From the NCBI GenBank assembly GCA_951213105.1, contig OX578142.1, positions 114,449,065 through 114,513,064 on the forward strand: a stretch of 64,000 nt of DNA, read 5' to 3'. Under the pieces are notes generated by a model. It was not told where the DNA came from. It did not search any database and saw only the letters and a list, made by a program, of their open reading frames with translations. Below, one piece after another: positions 51,952 through 62,020 of the stretch. Numbering within the stretch: position 1 is the first letter of the stretch; each line of letters opens with the position of its first letter. The position numbers were made by a program, and so were the translations under genes. Source of the stretch: Amaurobius ferox (taxonomy: Eukaryota > Arthropoda > Arachnida > Araneae > Amaurobiidae).

Positions 51952-52082
51952 TTTAAAGCAAAGAATATTTTTAATGATGCAGACGATAATTAAACCCTTT
52001 GCCAGTCAGGTTTTTTTTTCAGTTAAATTTAATTCATGCAGAAAATCAAATTCGTTACAAAAATGTGTGAATACTCTCTGTG

Positions 52083-52435
52083 GTACATAAAGTATCTTAT
52101 TTTGTGAATGGAATGAACTATATCCACAAGAATGGTGTTAACAGATTTGTCACACCAAATTGCATGTGGGAAGTTGTAAAGTTCCATGATCAAGTTACTC
52201 TGTGCGGGCGGTATTGTAAATGTTTTTACCTGACTTAAGTTCCATTAATGATCTACAACATTTAACAAACACATGATTTATTCCAGCTAACTTCGCTGGC
52301 AACTCAATACACAATTTCATACACAGAATATTTGCAATCTAACACTATCAGATCTATACTTCAACCTAATCTTAACCTTTCGTTACTGAACTGAATTAGC
52401 AATACTAATCAACTATTAAATCATATCTATCTATA
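52083..52435. other. No recognised feature
   Basis: AT-rich, no supported gene. Confidence 0.4.
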
Positions 52436-53142
52436 CTAACAATATTGTAGAGACCAACCTTTTGCTGCGTGCTTCCATTAAGCCAAGCCAAGACGCTTCG
52501 TTTCGGGCTTCCATGGGACCGAAGGTCCCTCACGCCCACATCAGAAAGTAAGAATGTCTGCTGGTGATGATATTTCTGAATAGCAATATGATAGCATAGC
52601 AATCTTCCACGTGGGGTTGCTTGATTGAGTCCAGAGATGGCTCGTGGAGTCATCTTCGTCTTGGAGTGGCGAAGTACTTCGGCTGGTGGCACGCTGTAAG
52701 CTAGAAGGAGGTGGGCGGGGCCAAGGAGAGGGGACCAATGAATAAGGTAGTAGCAGTGTGAGCTAAGATCAATGGCTGATCAGCTTTAAGAAGTTAGCAA
52801 TGTAAGTACAAATATTACAATTTAAGAAGAGATAAAAGGATTTATAAAGAATTAGCTGTTACGAAGTAACTAAAAAGATTTACAATTTAATTTACACTTT
52901 AAGGTGACAAAAACACACTGCGCTACAGGCGCGTTTACTGTTACAATCAGTTCTTCTTGTGAGCAAAAAAGGCCCTTTTCAGGGACACCGGTGTACAATT
53001 TTGAGTAAAATTTAACTAAGAGTCTGCAAATACACACGCAGGGCGCGAGACTGGGCTGGCATAGCATGAAGTAAGAATCAACGCTTAGAGAAAAGTCGAG
53101 GCCAATTGCTGCGTGCTTCCATTAATGAACAGACCAACACCA
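52436..53142. other. GC-elevated stretch, unknown
   Basis: TTGCTGCGTGCTTCCATTAA occurs twice in direct orientation (about 52461 and 53106), about 645 bp apart. Minus-strand frames at 52405-52692 and 52541-52738 overlap each other and have no recognised domain. The two direct repeats could mark the ends of a decayed element. Confidence 0.4.
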
Positions 53143-53553
53143 CACTCTCGTATAAAGCCAAAGGCCCTACCGTGCTGAAAACACCGGTTCTCGTTAGATC
53201 ACCGAAGTCAAGCAGCATCGGACGCGGTTAGTACTTGGGTGGGTGACCACCTGGGAACACCGCGTGCTGTTGGCACATTTTCGGGCGAGGTAGCCCCGTG
53301 GATTGCGCGCTGAATTTGCACGCTGCTACAACTGCCGCCGTGTTCATGCGGAGTTCGATCACGTTAAACATGTGGGTCCGTAAGTCCTTCCGAGAGATTG
53401 GTGGTAGGGGAAGGAGGGTACGGTCCCTGTGGATGCCTCCCTCACTGGGTTCCGGTCTAAATTGGGTGGCACTTCCCGGCCGTCCAAACGGTTACCTTAC
53501 ACCTTTCTGGTAGGTCGGACGGTCTGGGTCTCAACAACAACACTCTTGTATAA
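53143..53553 (+). mobile_element. Composite 5S rRNA / tRNA-type SINE, copy 2 (near complete)
   Basis: The unit 53156-53540 starts with a full-length 5S sequence (53157-53274), continues ACATTTTCGGGCG, then the SINE head, body (CCTTCCGAGAGATTGGTGG) and tail GGTCTGGGTCTCAACAACAA. Target duplications CACTCTCGTATAA (53143-53155) and CACTCTTGTATAA (53541-53553) differ at one of 13 positions and lie outside the whole fusion. The tRNA B-box deletion is the same as in copy 1 (TTTGCACGCTGC), so both descend from one fused source. The 5S internal promoter probably drives its transcription; that is inferred. Confidence 0.95.
53157..53274 (+). rRNA. 5S rRNA-like sequence forming the SINE head (118 nt)
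   Basis: The length equals a normal 5S rRNA. The ends pair (GCCAA with TTGGC), and the core phrases ACCGGTTCTCGTTAGATCACC, GTCAAGCAGCATCGG, GTTAGTACTTGGGTGGGTG and ACACCGCGTGCTG are those of arthropod 5S. No T-run terminator directly follows apart from TTTT in the linker. Because it shares a target-duplication frame with the SINE, it is taken as a SINE head, not a host 5S gene. Confidence 0.92.
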
Positions 53554-53559
53554 GATAAC

Positions 53560-53700
53560 AAAGATCTTGTATAAGATGACAGCGACGATTCACGCTTGCA
53601 TCTTTGAGCTAATTTTTGAGCATCTTTGAGCTGATCTTATCTGAGCTTGCATCTCTGAGCTGATCTTATCTGACTTCTGCCGAACGCTTGCCGCATTTAT
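53560..53700. repeat. Short tandem motifs (GAGCTGATCTTATCTGA-type)
   Basis: GCTTGCATCTTTGAGC, TTTGAGCTGATCTTATCTGA and CTCTGAGCTGATCTTATCTGA repeat at 20-40 bp spacing. Low-complexity array downstream of the composite SINE. Confidence 0.7.
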
Positions 53701-53834
53701 AGTCCTGGCCGTGAGTACGTGACTCTCGAAAACAGAGTTGAGGCGTTTCGTGCATAAATTAACACAATGAACAGTAGAATTAGCATACCATAATAGAATC
53801 CTCACAAAGTGAACATATTGGTAGAAAATCTTGC

Positions 53835-54305
53835 TTTTTTAAAATTTTATGCAGTTTATTTTGATAAATTTATTTTAAAAACGTGCAATATCTCGAGAAC
53901 GGTACATGCTAACATTCTAAAATTTATGTCATTAGTTTTCTAATGAAACATAAAACTTTGGCAATTCTTATTTATTTATAATTATTAAAGGTTCTAATTT
54001 TTTATGATGCTTTCAAAAATTCTTTCGAATGTGGGGGGAGGGGGCTTTCAAACATGTGATTGCGTTTAAAATCCATACAGTTCCAGTATTCGCTGATTGC
54101 AATAATCATACTAACTTATTTTTGAAACGCTTTATTTACTCGTGAGATATCGCGTCCACGCACACACACACACACACCAACATACATATATACATACATA
54201 CATACACACACAGCTATCACCTTAAAAACGTTCTTGTTAAAATGTTTAAAACGTTCTTTTCCGCCGAAAACTCGATCGTACCGCAATACTTTCCCTATGC
54301 ATTAT
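53835..54305 (-). repeat. Dispersed repeat R2, copy on minus strand
   Basis: Reverse complement of 500-965: landmarks CATAGGGAAAGTATTGCGG, TACGATCGAG, the (TG)n stretch (here CA at 54158-54176), CGCGATATCTCACGAGTAAA and AGAACCTTTAATAATTATAAA. No coding potential. Confidence 0.7.
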
Positions 54306-55207
54306 GCTATGTATGTAGTGAAAGTAATAAAGAAAGTGGTGTCAAGCAAGTGAAGAACATAATTTCTACATTCTTGAAAGCAGTGCTGTGACACGGGACA
54401 TTTTATACTCATAGAACTCATCTATAGGCGGAGTTCTAAAAGTTAGGATCGTGTTTCCATTGCGAGTAACAGCATCCATGGATAGTTTCAGAGCTTTTTA
54501 TGTAATCGTCAGCAAGGAATAGCCGATACCTCTAATAGCAGAAAAAGAACTTGCAATGTGCTATAATTTTATGAAACTCTATGGAAACCGACAAATTCAG
54601 TCTTACCCGCGTCAATTTTCTTAAAAATGCGTCAATTTTCTTAAAAATGAGCTAAAGTTACATCAGGCTGTAATAATGATCAAATCTATATTCATAGAAT
54701 TCCTACAAAAGATTTCCCTTCGCGGTAAATACAGACAGACGTTTTCAAGTTCGCATCTAGGATTTTTTCGGGGGGGGGGGGGGGGCGAGCGCATGAGCTC
54801 GTAAGACCGAACATCGCTGTTATTCAACATATCCCGTATAATCAAAAACCTTAAATATGCTCTTGTACATTCAACTTATAGTGGCTTTTCGCTGCTTCAA
54901 AACTGAAGAGTTCGCTCCTTCAGACCTACAGATACCAGATAAAAATCCCATGTACGGAGTTTTAAAGCGATATTACAGGTTAACTGGTTCTCGTGTTTGT
55001 AATAAGGACAATAAATTAAAAAAAAAATAATAATAACAAAAAAAATAATAAAAATATGTTTTCCGGTTTAATTTGTGAGTGGTAAGTTATCGGCCAAAGC
55101 ATACATTCTTGAAAGTAGAAAACTTTCCGATCGTACAGAGCAGTTGGACTTTCTCCAGTAGGATTGCTAGGTGCATATTTCTTACTTTTTCATTAAAGGA
55201 TCATCCA
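54306..55207. other. AT-rich stretch with long poly-G
   Basis: A G run of about 15 at 54771-54785 followed by CGAGCGCATGAGCTCG. A direct duplication GCGTCAATTTTCTTAAAAATG occurs at about 54609-54650. No gene recognised. Confidence 0.5.
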
Positions 55208-55285
55208 CCATACGATCCCTCAGTTACCTTACACCTTTCTGGTAGGTCGAACCGTCTGGGTCTCAACAACAACCATATGATCCCT
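55208..55285 (+). mobile_element. Very short SINE insertion (3' tail only) with 13-bp target duplication
   Basis: CAGTTACCTTACACC through (CAA)n occupies 55221-55272. CCATACGATCCCT (55208-55220) and CCATATGATCCCT (55273-55285) flank it, one mismatch. It starts at the same base as the insertion at 19463. Confidence 0.9.
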
Positions 55286-55559
55286 TTCTTTTCTTTCTAC
55301 CCAGCCGACTTACCCTAAAGTGTACGATATCTATTTGGACTTCTGGGAAGAAGCCACCCAACTTAGATCGGTACACAACAGGGGTGGCAACCATCCTTCC
55401 CCTCCTAACCTATCATCTCTCGGATGGACTTTCAGACCTACAGATTTATCGTGCGTAGACACGGGAATAATTTTTCGGTGGCGTTGAAGATCAAACACAG
55501 GACTACCGTGAGCGATCCTCCAGGCTTAACCACTGGGCTATCTCGGTCCCATATGATCC
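55286..55559 (-). mobile_element. tRNA-derived SINE with A-rich tail, minus strand
   Basis: The minus strand begins GGGACCGAGATAGCCCAGTGG, carries a weak B box (GTGTTTGATCTTC), then body phrases GGTCTGAAAGTCCATCCGAG and GGTAAGTCGGCTGGG, and ends in an A-rich tail (TAGAAAGAAAAGAAAG). ATATGATCC at 55551-55559 matches ATATGATCC next to the tail, so the target was the same site used by the neighbouring short SINE. Confidence 0.85.
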
Positions 55560-56699
55560 GCTGGACATCATCGAAATGAGGTTTCAAGCGCACGCAGGAC
55601 ACCCTATAGAGGGAGGGGCACCACTCGAATGTGTGCGTGGGGGGGGGGGGGGGCAGGCGCTAGAAGAGCTCCCGGGTTTTTTGTTTTTAGGGTGGGAGAC
55701 ATGAAAGATTCACAAGGAGAGAGAAAATATGAAGGGCGGCCCGTGGTAAATGTTTATAAATCCCCTCCCATTCCATACATGTTTTATTTACCCAATATAT
55801 ATGTATCTTCCTCATTTTTTATTCCGTGCGATGCGATTTCTTAAAATTTTGTATAATTATTAATTGACTTTTGTTATGTGTAGTGAAATGTATCCAAACA
55901 TATATGTCGTTAATAACTTCTCTTTCATAGACTTCACTAACACACGTTTAACTTTCTTTTTCCGTTAAAAAATGCGGCAGCACGAAGTGTTGTTCCCTTG
56001 CATAATTTTCGAAAATTATTTCATAACAGTTTCCATTACGGAGGGAAAACAAAGCTTTGTTCTTGCCCAAAAAGAGTCGCCTGTCGAAACCACGTGACTT
56101 CAATACGTCATTCTTTGATTTTTCTTCGGTGCTACGCTTTTGGAAGAAATAATTCTCTTACAAAGGAGTGATTCAAGTTTTTAGAACGCATCTGATACTC
56201 TACTGGATGCCATTGACAAGCATTGTTTGCTGAGAAATTGGGAAAGCTATATTGATTGCGCAACACCTATGTCTTAGTAAGCGATATTGGAGACGAAGCT
56301 TCATACGTGCTCTCATAAATTTGTCTAAGACTGCCAATATAAACATGAACAAGCATTGGCGTGACGGGGTACGTATTATTAGTATTTTTTTTTGCTATTC
56401 ATTTTCAAGCCAGCTGTTTTCCTCTGTTAAAGATACAATCAGTAGCGTTGCTACAAAAATTATGGAGAAGGAGGGGGGGGGAGGTATTCCAAATATTCCG
56501 TTTCTTATTTCCTCCAAATACCATTTCTCTGACCTTTAATGGGTTTCGATGGATTCAGGGGGGGGGGGGGATGACACCCAACTCCTTAACGACATTACTG
56601 CACACCATTGTATATTAAGAAAATTTACCAGAATATCTTAACCCTAAATCGGAGTTAAGATATCTGAGATGCACTCTCACGAATATAAATGGTTGCAAA
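55560..56699. other. Mixed segment with poly-G tracts
   Basis: G runs at about 55639-55652, 56472-56482 and 56560-56570. Short frames 56252-56539 and 56361-56618 overlap in different phases and show no domain. No repeat end recognised. Confidence 0.4.
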
Positions 56700-57370
56700 C
56701 CATCCCTTCTAGGGCGCCTATCTTTGTACTTTCAAAATGATCTTAATCTTCGTTTGTGCCCATGGGCGCGCATAGGGGATGGCAAGCTAAGCTTGTCTGA
56801 CGGGAGCGACCAAATGCAGTTTACATTCAATAGGGGAAGGCAGATTACCTCCATCCTTCGCGGCAACCTGAGGCTTTATGCCGTCTACAAGGGAGGGAGG
56901 AAAAGGGTGATATCCGTCACTCAGCGAGACCACGAGAAGAAGGGTCGGCGGAACCATCACCGGGAAGGGCCAAGGAAACTCACCGAGACCGAGACTCGAC
57001 CCCAGTCGCCGATGGGTCTGGAAGATTAGTTATCTGGAAAGTTAGGGTTGCCCAGACTTTCTCTATTTAGATTACTCCTCGAAGGTTAGTACCCGGCCCA
57101 TCCACAGATTGATTTACTCCACAGGTAAAGAGAAAGTCAGGGCTGTGAGAAATTCAAGTTCCATACATCTTCTTCTTGTGACGGGCCCCCTGTGAGCAGA
57201 ACAGGGGAGGGCAAGGAGGAAGTTGCTCCCTCTGGACGTTCAAGGCCATGAAGGTTGCCATCAAGCTAGTCAATGTTGCGCGTTTTATACTTGAGTTTCG
57301 CCCCTTCCAGGAAAAAGTTCTATGGGCGCCCATGTTTGTGTCCATTATGTTGGTTTTTACGGACACATTA
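56700..57370. other. GC-rich island with a 101-codon frame, unknown
   Basis: About 670 bp with markedly higher G+C than the surroundings. On the plus strand an open frame (56724-57029) encodes a basic, Arg/Gly/Gln-rich sequence with RKRVISVTQRDHEKKGRRNH and ends just after PQSPMGLED. On the minus strand a 70-codon frame (57366-57154) contains NMGAHRTFSW and CSQGARHKKK. Neither is recognised. Possible sources are a degraded retroelement, an exon of an unknown gene, or a foreign insertion. No splice sites, promoter or target duplication could be supported. Confidence 0.3.
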
Positions 57371-57541
57371 GACTTTTGTTAAAAACTGTAGTTCACTAAC
57401 GTAATGAGATGTGTATCAGAAGGTAAAACTCCGTTAGATAGACATTTGTTTAAGGTTTTTAAAAGTATTTTAGAACATTATTTTTATATAGATTTTTTAG
57501 GAAAGTCCATAAACACCCCAATAACTGTGTTAGGAAAGGTT

Positions 57542-57624
57542 CATGAGTGTACAGCAAGTGGCGTGCAGTGATATGAAGCAAGAGAAGCTTCATATCACTG
57601 CACGCCACTTGTTGTACACTCATG
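57542..57624. repeat. Very strong hairpin: 38-bp arms, 7-nt loop
   Basis: The left arm 57542-57579 and right arm 57587-57624 are reverse complements except for one position (C versus T). A third partial copy (ATCACTGCACGCC) follows at about 57636-57648 in the right-arm orientation. Confidence 0.95.
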
Positions 57625-57895
57625 CACACTTATGCATCACTGCACGCCAAACTTCTCGAACACATCTGCAGGGCACGTCACTAAAATACTGTAGGAGCCA
57701 AGTCAGTGCGTGTAACGCGTTTTCATAATTTTATCTTGTCTCGTACTGTTCAAAACGCGTTTAACTTGTTCGTAATTTCAATTTGCATTTTTGCCGATAG
57801 ATGACGTTAGCTGCTTAAATTCGTCTGTGATATTGTTTCAAGAAGGACTATCTTCTTTGTATCGTTCTGAAAAAGTACAGTGTCTAGAACTAATC

Positions 57896-57932
57896 GCTAC
57901 AGTGTCTAGAACTTCCTTCTAGACACTGTAGC
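57896..57932. repeat. Perfect hairpin: 16-bp arms, 5-nt loop
   Basis: GCTACAGTGTCTAGAA (57896-57911) faces TTCTAGACACTGTAGC (57917-57932). The phrase CAGTGTCTAGAAC also occurs directly upstream at about 57878-57890. Confidence 0.95.
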
Positions 57933-58779
57933 AAAAGCATGGCATGAACTTTCAGTGAACGAAAATCAATATATTAGTATAAAACTTAAATATTTTTTTC
58001 CAAAAATGAAAGTAGAGGGAGGATTACGGTGAATTATTTTGAGGAGGAGGGGATAACTAAGCCCAAGAGAAATTTGTGCAATAAGTGAAATTAAAAGTGG
58101 TAGGTAGCACAGGTCAGAGAATTCCACGTGGGGTAGGGGTCGGAATTGAAGTACTGCCACTGAATGTATATGGATGTGGCTATACTAATTTGATAAGTGA
58201 TGATAGTGATGATCCTAATGCTGGAGATGAACATGTCAGTCTGAAAGAGTAATGCTCAGAGGTGATTACTGTACTGGGATAAAAACATGCAACATATTTT
58301 AGCACAAACTTACTAGGTATTAGCACAAATCAATGTAACTTTTATTCTGAACGAAGTTAAAGAGATCGTCATCTGCATGGTAGTTCGAATTGAATCCATC
58401 CATGAGCTCACTTAAAATTTCCGACTGCCCGAATCTAAACACAACCTTCTCGAGGTCATTGTGTCGAGTCGAGTCGAGAAGCCTGATCGACTCGAGTTAA
58501 CCACCTGTTTGGTGTAACCAAGTCGCAGCGATGTGATCAAGTCGGGTGTAGCAAGGCAATTGCATGGTTCGAGTGATCCTCATTTGTTCGGGCGATGCAA
58601 TTCCTAACTCATTAAACTGACATTAATAGAAGTATTGTAAAAGAAAAAAAAAATAAATAGAGATACTGTATAGAGATTCTACATTTTTCTCTTACATCAA
58701 CTAATTTACTTTACTTGCATTGTAAAATTTAGTCACCTTTTTCATAATCTATACTAAGTGAACAACATCAGAACCTAAT
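57933..58779. other. No recognised feature
   Basis: Includes a CGAGTCGAGTCGAGAAGCC-type short repeat near 58466 and a partly inverted GATCGACTCGAG. No gene recognised. Confidence 0.4.
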
Positions 58780-59096
58780 TTAATTTCTCCAGTAAAAAAA
58801 ATAATTATTTTCATGTGTAGAGGCCTGTGTAAAAATTTCATTAACCTCCTCTAACTCTTCAGAACAACATAATGCTTGAACTACTAGCGGCCACGCATCT
58901 AAAAAACAAAACAAAAACGCCCTGTATTGCAAATATCTTGCAAGAAAAAAATCCACATTTTTTCCAGACATTCTAATAACACTCGGTTGGTTAATTTCTA
59001 TGAATTTCCTTAAAATTAAATAACTCGCATTAAAAGCTATATAATTACTGGAATGTAAACCATAATTCAATCTTAACTTCAGCTAATTGAAAAATC
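58780..59096 (-). CDS. Doubtful exon-like frame, unknown
   Basis: A minus-strand open frame runs from a possible acceptor (TTTTTCAATTAG at about 59087-59098) to a stop at 58780. The translation is mixed in composition, unlike nearby AT noise, with INQPSVIRMSGKNVDFFLAR and VVQALCCSEELEEVNEIF segments. The phrase CAATTAGCTGAA occurs twice (about 59085 and 59260), which weakens the splice-site argument. No domain recognised and no partner exon found. Confidence 0.2.
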
Positions 59097-59100
59097 CAAT

Positions 59101-59939
59101 TAAATAAAAAAAATTAAGATATAATTGAATAATGTTTATCAACAGACTTCCGACGGGATTTCTTATTTTCCTCATACTTCACAAAAATTAATTTATACGA
59201 ACGAATTCTAATATAAAACATTTCAGATGATCACTTGTGTCGTTAAATTTTCAGCTAATTGACACATAAAATCTTATTAGCATTGAAAGCTATAAAATGA
59301 AATTTCCGCATTATACTAGGAGTTGGGTTCCGTTCTACATGATGAAAAGAGGCGATACGTTTTTAATACTTTGATGTTCATTCTTAGTAAAATTACAGCC
59401 GCAAAGCGATCAATACATCAGATAAATTGAGAGGCAGTCTTTATTCGACGGAGATAATAAAATTATTTTGAAATTATGTATGCTTCGTGGAGTCTGTATG
59501 TACGTAAAGATGAGATTGCGACTAAAAGGAGAAGAAATTGATTGGAAAGAATGCAATAAATATCTTTTCAGTCACATTTAAGAATATTTTTAAGCTTTAA
59601 TGTTTAAAATACTGAGATTACAATAGAACGCTTTAAAATTTATACTTGCTCATAAAATTAATTGCAAGAAACGTGTTTTAAAAATGTTTAAAAAATTTAA
59701 GACGCTTTAGTAATATAGTAAAAAATGCTTCAAACTGAACGCAAAATGTTGATATTTAAGAAAACTGGATGCGGTACATTCAGTAAATTATATTAGTACA
59801 TTTTCGGTACATCATATGGTATTTTCGATACATATTTTATGCGGCACATTCATATGCACACGTCATAATAATTTTAAATGCTAGTTATTTCAAAACAGCC
59901 CTTTTTCAAATACCCCAATTCGTTATCAATTGGTTTATA
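59101..59939. other. No recognised feature
   Basis: AT-rich sequence without a supported gene, terminal repeat or tandem array. Confidence 0.4.
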
Positions 59940-60380
59940 CTGATTATTATTTAAGCCTGTCAAAAACAGGGAAACTAACACTTTTTAAAAAATCAAGCTG
60001 AAACTTTTTTAATAAGCATTTTTTTATTGTTTAACAATACATCGTACTCAGAACCGAAAATAGTTATCTGAATTGAAAATGGTCCAGTTAGGTTCTGCCC
60101 TGTTATCGAGTTTCAGCCTTTTATGTCTCCGGTGGGGTTTTGGGAGGGTTCTGAGAAATCCCCCCCCTCCCCTCCATTTTATCCATGCATAGGATTTTAT
60201 CCATCCCCGGATAGAGGGTGGATAAAATCATAGACATGGATAAAATACATGATACTACAAGTGCTAAAAAAATTCAGTCTTCTAGGTCATGGAATGGCTT
60301 CTGATGGGTCTGGAAGGACAAAACACGTTGATCACGTTTGGCAATTATATATAGTGATTCAATCCTTCTACCCGAGTCCT
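59940..60380 (+). repeat. Dispersed repeat R4, copy 2, with hairpin
   Basis: Shares TTTAAGCCTGTCAAAAACA, TTTTTTAATAAG and GTCTGGAAGGACAAAA with 34140-35280. A hairpin with 31-bp arms (60176-60206 and 60216-60246, four mismatches) follows a C-rich run at about 60159-60175. Confidence 0.6.
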
Positions 60381-61538
60381 GAAGAGTTATTATATCTTCT
60401 AACAGTGCACTGTAAAAATTATTCTTGGTATTTTTTCTGCGGAAATTAGAAGTTCAGAAAAGTCAGTTGATGCTTTCTTTTATGAAACATGGAGTTTTCC
60501 GAGCCAAGTAAATCTCTAACGAGAGATTTCCTATAATTGCTTAACAAAATTATTATTTTTCTCATTAGCAATAAATGCACTTTGGAGCATCAAATCGCAG
60601 AATGCGCATACATTTACTTTTCAATGTTTTTTTTTCATCCTCACCATCTGGCACCTATTTTATCTAAAATGATTAAATTTAAATTTATTAATTAACTGTA
60701 CTTTACTGAAAACGTCACGGCAACCAAATTTGGCTTTAAAATCCAAAATTTGGATATATTTATTTTAATTTTTATTTATTTCTTAATGTGGTGACCATTT
60801 AGTTTTAAAATGCTCCTCAAAGAGCTGCGTTGTGAACCCTCCATTTTCTTCCAGTGAGAATACCCTTACTTACACATCTGCAAGATAAATTACAAATAGT
60901 CTATTCATTAAAAACTCTTAGTATTATTTGAAATTAAATTTTTCAAATGTCAGCCTGTATGTTTAATTATGTTGCAGACTGATGTTATTATTTACGAAAC
61001 AGGATCGTTATCAATTACAAAATACTCAATTAATTTCAGGCAACGGAAGACCTAATACTCGACTCATGAACATAGAAAATACGCACATACCTCCATACTG
61101 CATGGACAACTGGTTGACATCACTGCTGCATTGACATAGCCTTGGCCTGGCGTTTTAATTGCATTACCAGACTGTTTGGTTCTGTAATTTTTTAAGCTAC
61201 CTCTGTCATGAAAAGTGTTTTCTCATTATTTTTGCTCTCAGATTTTTAGTTAGGTAATTTTGAACACTGGCTTCGTGGTAAAACGCATTCCTTCAAGACC
61301 TTTGAATCTTTATTGATGTAGCTTTGCCCCCTCATCAGTAAATGTGGTATCTGGGTCGTTCCTGATAGGATGTTGGTTCTCAGTATAGTTCCAGCCTAAG
61401 GCTCCTAAACATGCAGGTTGTCGCAACTGCGGCCATGTTGACGTCCAGTTGAAGCGATGGCTGTACGTGATGGAAAGAGGGTCACTTTCTCAGGATCTCG
61501 AAAAATCAAAACATTCTAGACGACTTTCTTGAATGTGC
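60381..61538. other. No recognised feature
   Basis: AT-rich DNA; no supported gene. Confidence 0.4.
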
Positions 61539-62020
61539 GGCAGCAAAGACATCTGATCAAGGATGCTTGGAGCCTGTACCCGAATTATAAGAACAGAGCA
61601 GGAGCTAGCTTTTGCTCAGTGATTATAATGTCGGTCTACAATGCAACAGGTCCCTGGTTCGGGGCCCGGCGACGCCCAATCGCCACAGTGGTTACCCTGG
61701 GCGTTTGAAACACGCAACCTTCCTCTCCAACGATCTCACCATCTCAACACGAGATGGCAGCACCACACGGAGTCAAAAGCCTTGACACTCCCTTCCTGGT
61801 TGACCACGACTGACCATCATGCCGAGGCGACACGCCTCCCGGCCTTCATCATCAGCGGAGGAAGTGTGCGGCAGCAAAGACATCTGATCAAGGATGCTTG
61901 GAGCCTGTACCCAAATTATAAGAACAGAGGAGAAGCTACCTTTTGCTCAGTGATTATAATGTCGGTCTTGTAAGCAAAGGGTCTCTGGTTCGGGACCCGG
62001 CGACGCTTAATCACCACAAA
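61539..62020 (+). repeat. Duplicated tRNA-like SINE-type unit
   Basis: Two direct copies (61539-61677 and 61863-62018) start GTGCGGCAGCAAAGACATC and contain GCTCAGTGATTATAATGTCG plus a B-box-like GGTTCGGG[G/A]CCCGGCGACGC. Both end in AATC[G/A]CCAC[A]. The 185 bp between them is GC-rich, so the arrangement is a dimer or tandem pair. The 110-residue frame at 61641-61973 crosses both and is not considered coding. Confidence 0.7.

Larger units (their letters stand above)
49714..52080 (-). mobile_element. Mariner-type transposon split by a 1.3-kb repeat
   Basis: The left end CAGAGGGTGTTTGTTCGCAC continues into ATTTTTGTAACGA; the right end read inward is CAGAGAGTATTCACACATTTTTGTAACGAA, so the inverted ends agree after a small deletion. 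TA precedes the left end (49712-49713). The transposase is on the minus strand in two pieces separated by the insertion at 50518-51812. Without the insertion the element is ~1.07 kb. Confidence 0.85.

Noticed and set aside
53157..53274. A functional 5S rRNA gene
   Set aside because: SINE sequence follows directly and target duplications enclose the 5S part together with the SINE, so it is a retroposed head.
61641..61973. 110-residue ORF
   Set aside because: It crosses both halves of a duplicated tRNA-like repeat and the GC-rich spacer, so its openness is a by-product of the repeat.
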